In this document: piece after piece, positions 62,319-64,000 of the stretch
How the letters are laid out: each line of letters starts with the position of its first letter
Numbering within the stretch: the first letter of the stretch is position 1
Origin: CAVSUZ01 sp963791885
Lineage (GTDB): Bacteria; Pseudomonadota; Alphaproteobacteria; Acetobacterales; Acetobacteraceae
Assembly (NCBI GenBank): GCA_963791885.1
Contig: CAWBUL010000006.1
Location: 2,108,001-2,172,000, forward strand
Direction of reading: 5' to 3'
DNA length: 64,000 nt
Program-made: the position numbers and the translations under genes
Notes under the pieces: model-generated
What the model was told of the DNA's origin: nothing
The model's database searches: none
What the model saw: the letters and a program-made list of their open reading frames with translations, nothing else

Positions 62319-62801
62319 TTATTGCATTGTCCCGATCGGCGCACCGAAAATGACACGCTGATAGTCGGCGAGCAGCGCGGGCTCTTCGATGGAACCGTGA
62401 TGATGCAGTTGTCGCCACCCGCCATTGCGGCGAACGAACCACCGCGTCGTTCTGATGCGCAGGGCGAGTGTGCCGGACGGTGATTCGCAGGTGCCCTTCT
62501 CCCGGCCCACGAATACGCAGGTGCGGTCGTCGCCATGGGTGGTGAAGTCGTGGAATGTCACCTGGACCCGTGCGGTGCCACCGAATAAGCGCGCATAGCC
62601 GTCGCGGATGTCGGGCCAGCCGCGACGGAGCCCGCCTACGGGATTGCTCATGCTGGGCTCATCGCCATCCAGCCAGACCTGGGCAAGGGCGTCCAAATCC
62701 TTGCTGTTGAAAGCGCGATAGAAGGCCGACAGCGCCGCGAGCGGGCTCGTGGGGTCGTCGATCACTTCGGTGCCACTGATTTCTGTTGAGAGTCCGGTCA
62801 T
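62319..62801 (-). CDS. NTF2/SnoaL-like protein (YybH type)
   Basis: From ATG 62801 (AGGAG 6 nt upstream) it is 160 aa. FYRAFNSKDLDALAQVWLDG, GWPDIRDGYARLFGG and RTTRWFVRRNGGWRQLHHHG follow the NTF2-like ketosteroid-isomerase pattern, close to the SgcJ/YybH group of stand-alone proteins. The function is unknown. It follows the MFS transporter gene by 13 nt and is probably in its operon. Confidence 0.8.
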   Translation of the reverse strand: MTGLSTEISGTEVIDDPTSPLAALSAFYRAFNSKDLDALAQVWLDGDEPSMSNPVGGLRRGWPDIRDGYARLFGGTARVQVTFHDFTTHGDDRTCVFVGREKGTCESPSGTLALRIRTTRWFVRRNGGWRQLHHHGSIEEPALLADYQRVIFGAPIGTMQ

Positions 62802-62814
62802 ATCCGTTCTCCTG

Positions 62815-63999
62815 TCAGTTCTCGCGTGCGGTCCGTGCGGCGAGATCGATCCCAAAAGTCAGAACGAAGATCGCCGATCCGATGATGAAGAGAAGGCGAT
62901 AGTCGCCGCCGGTTTGGGCCAGGACGAACGTTAGTCCATAAGCGCCGGCAGCCTGAAGCAGCGCGAAGCCGGTCGTCGCCATGCTCCAGGCGCCCTGCAG
63001 CGCGGCCGTGTCGTGCGGCAGCAATTCGTGGATCCGGCCAAGTGCAAGAGGAACGACCCCAGGGGTGAACGCGCCGATGATAACGCTGGAAACGATCAGG
63101 CAGACGGGACTGGTATTGAGTGCCGGCAAAAGCACTGCCACGGCCTGCACGAAGAAGGCGAGCCGCAGGGCAGGGCCGAAGCCGATGCGATCCGCCACCT
63201 GGCCGCTGAGTACCGGACCGATGACCGCGCCGAGACCGAACAGCACCCAATAGCGGGCACCGGTGGCGAGACCCTGGCCGAGGCCGCGAGCGACGAAATC
63301 GACGAGGAACAGCATGTGCGGCACGAGGCCGGCGGCATTGAGTGCGTACTCGACGTAAAGCGCCCGCAATTGGATGGCCGCACGTCGGGGATGGTGACGT
63401 GCGCCGTGCGGAGCGGTCCGGGGAGGAACCGTGGCGGGCCAGCCTGTCCAAGCGAGCAGTGTGAGGAGAAGGGAGAGGATACCGAGGCCTCGCCAGGCGG
63501 CGGTCAGGCCGTGGTGGAGGAGCAGCGGGACGAGCGTTCCCGACGCCGCGATGCCCAATCCGACGCCGGCGAAGATTGCCCCGCTCGCGAGGCCTCGGCG
63601 CCGGTGCGACACGTGCGGCAGCACGGCGGGTGCGGCGAGCACCATCAGGGCACCGCCGGCTATTCCGGACAGCAGCCGCCAGAGGAAGAACCAGGCGAAG
63701 GAAACGGGGGTCGCGCAGGCGAAGAAGGACGCGGTGGCGAGCAGCATCATCGCGCGAAGCAGGATCGGTGCGGGAAAGCGGGCCGCAAGCGGGCGCCCCA
63801 GAAGCGCTCCGGCGAGATAGCCGGTGAGATTGGCGGCTCCGAGATAGGCGGCGACGGAGGCGGTAAACCAGTGAGCGCTGATGATGGCCGGCAGCAGCGG
63901 CGTGTAGGCAAAACGTGCCAGGCCGATGCCGACCAGGGTGGCGCAGGTACCGGACAAGGTCGCCCGCCACTCGTTCACGCTGCGCTCTGGCGTCATCAT
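62815..63999 (-). CDS. YbfB/YjiJ-family MFS transporter
   Basis: The 394-aa protein has 12 hydrophobic helices. TLVGIGLARFAYTPLLPAII (residues 21-40) is the signature of the YbfB/YjiJ family, and WRLLSGIAGGALMVLAAPAV and FGLGAVIGPVLSGQVADRIG follow. The substrate is unknown. The start is ATG 63999 or 63996, at the very edge of the window; a longer N-terminus beyond the edge cannot be excluded. Confidence 0.88.
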   Translation of the reverse strand: MMTPERSVNEWRATLSGTCATLVGIGLARFAYTPLLPAIISAHWFTASVAAYLGAANLTGYLAGALLGRPLAARFPAPILLRAMMLLATASFFACATPVSFAWFFLWRLLSGIAGGALMVLAAPAVLPHVSHRRRGLASGAIFAGVGLGIAASGTLVPLLLHHGLTAAWRGLGILSLLLTLLAWTGWPATVPPRTAPHGARHHPRRAAIQLRALYVEYALNAAGLVPHMLFLVDFVARGLGQGLATGARYWVLFGLGAVIGPVLSGQVADRIGFGPALRLAFFVQAVAVLLPALNTSPVCLIVSSVIIGAFTPGVVPLALGRIHELLPHDTAALQGAWSMATTGFALLQAAGAYGLTFVLAQTGGDYRLLFIIGSAIFVLTFGIDLAARTAREN

Positions 64000-64000
64000 T

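Overview
The window is 64 kb of high-GC DNA with long antisense open frames typical of such genomes. It looks like an alphaproteobacterial chromosome, most probably from the Acetobacteraceae (inference from gene content, not a database result). The supporting marks are a CtrA master regulator beside fliI and fliJ, an rpoZ-spoT-acpS run, a hemC-hemD-mitofilin-like-hemY run, family 5 uracil-DNA glycosylase, and sulfotransferases carrying a GW-containing accessory module. No rRNA, tRNA, CRISPR array, integrase or intact insertion sequence was found.

Layout. 1-8.3 kb: VOC and MmgE/PrpD enzymes (minus), DUF4242 protein, DHA2 exporter, two sulfotransferases, a Gfo/Idh/MocA oxidoreductase and an MsrQ-like haem membrane protein. 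8.3-11.7 kb: dnaK-dnaJ. 11.7-14.2 kb: FAD amine oxidase, uracil-DNA glycosylase and NYN protein. 14.2-17.9 kb: folK, rpoZ, spoT, acpS. 17.9-21.8 kb: LolA-like protein, ArnT-like and GT2-GtrA glycosyltransferases, Lrp/AsnC regulator. 21.9-24 kb: motB-motA. 24-26.2 kb: a DJ-1/PfpI protein divergent from a GlxA-type regulator. 26.2-31.7 kb: radical SAM protein and haem genes. 31.8-33.6 kb: membrane protein and tsaD. 33.6-35 kb: a decayed TPR gene made of 141-bp repeats. 35.1-38.7 kb: serB, ctrA, fliI, fliJ. 38.7-43.2 kb: UDP-glucose dehydrogenase, glycosyltransferase, NAD kinase, nitrilase-family hydrolase. 43.3-59.7 kb: a long plus-strand run with aminotransferase-fhs; then serine hydrolase, M15 peptidase, DddQ-like cupin and a complete dipeptide-type ABC importer; then a circularly permuted ATP-grasp / alpha-E / two-transglutaminase cassette. 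59.7-64 kb: glycine-zipper protein, thiM, polysaccharide deacetylase, NTF2-like protein and MFS transporter.

Three things stand out. First, a 47-bp hairpin repeat sits directly at the stop codon of four minus-strand genes, with compensating changes in its stem. Second, at least six otherwise intact genes are each split by what looks like one extra base, which suggests a shared cause: sequencing or assembly error, or recent decay. Third, the 46.3-59.7 kb region places peptide hydrolases, a DddQ-like lyase, a peptide importer with duplicated binding proteins and a predicted peptide-ligase/transglutaminase cassette on one strand. This is the best candidate here for an undescribed peptide or osmolyte uptake-and-processing system.
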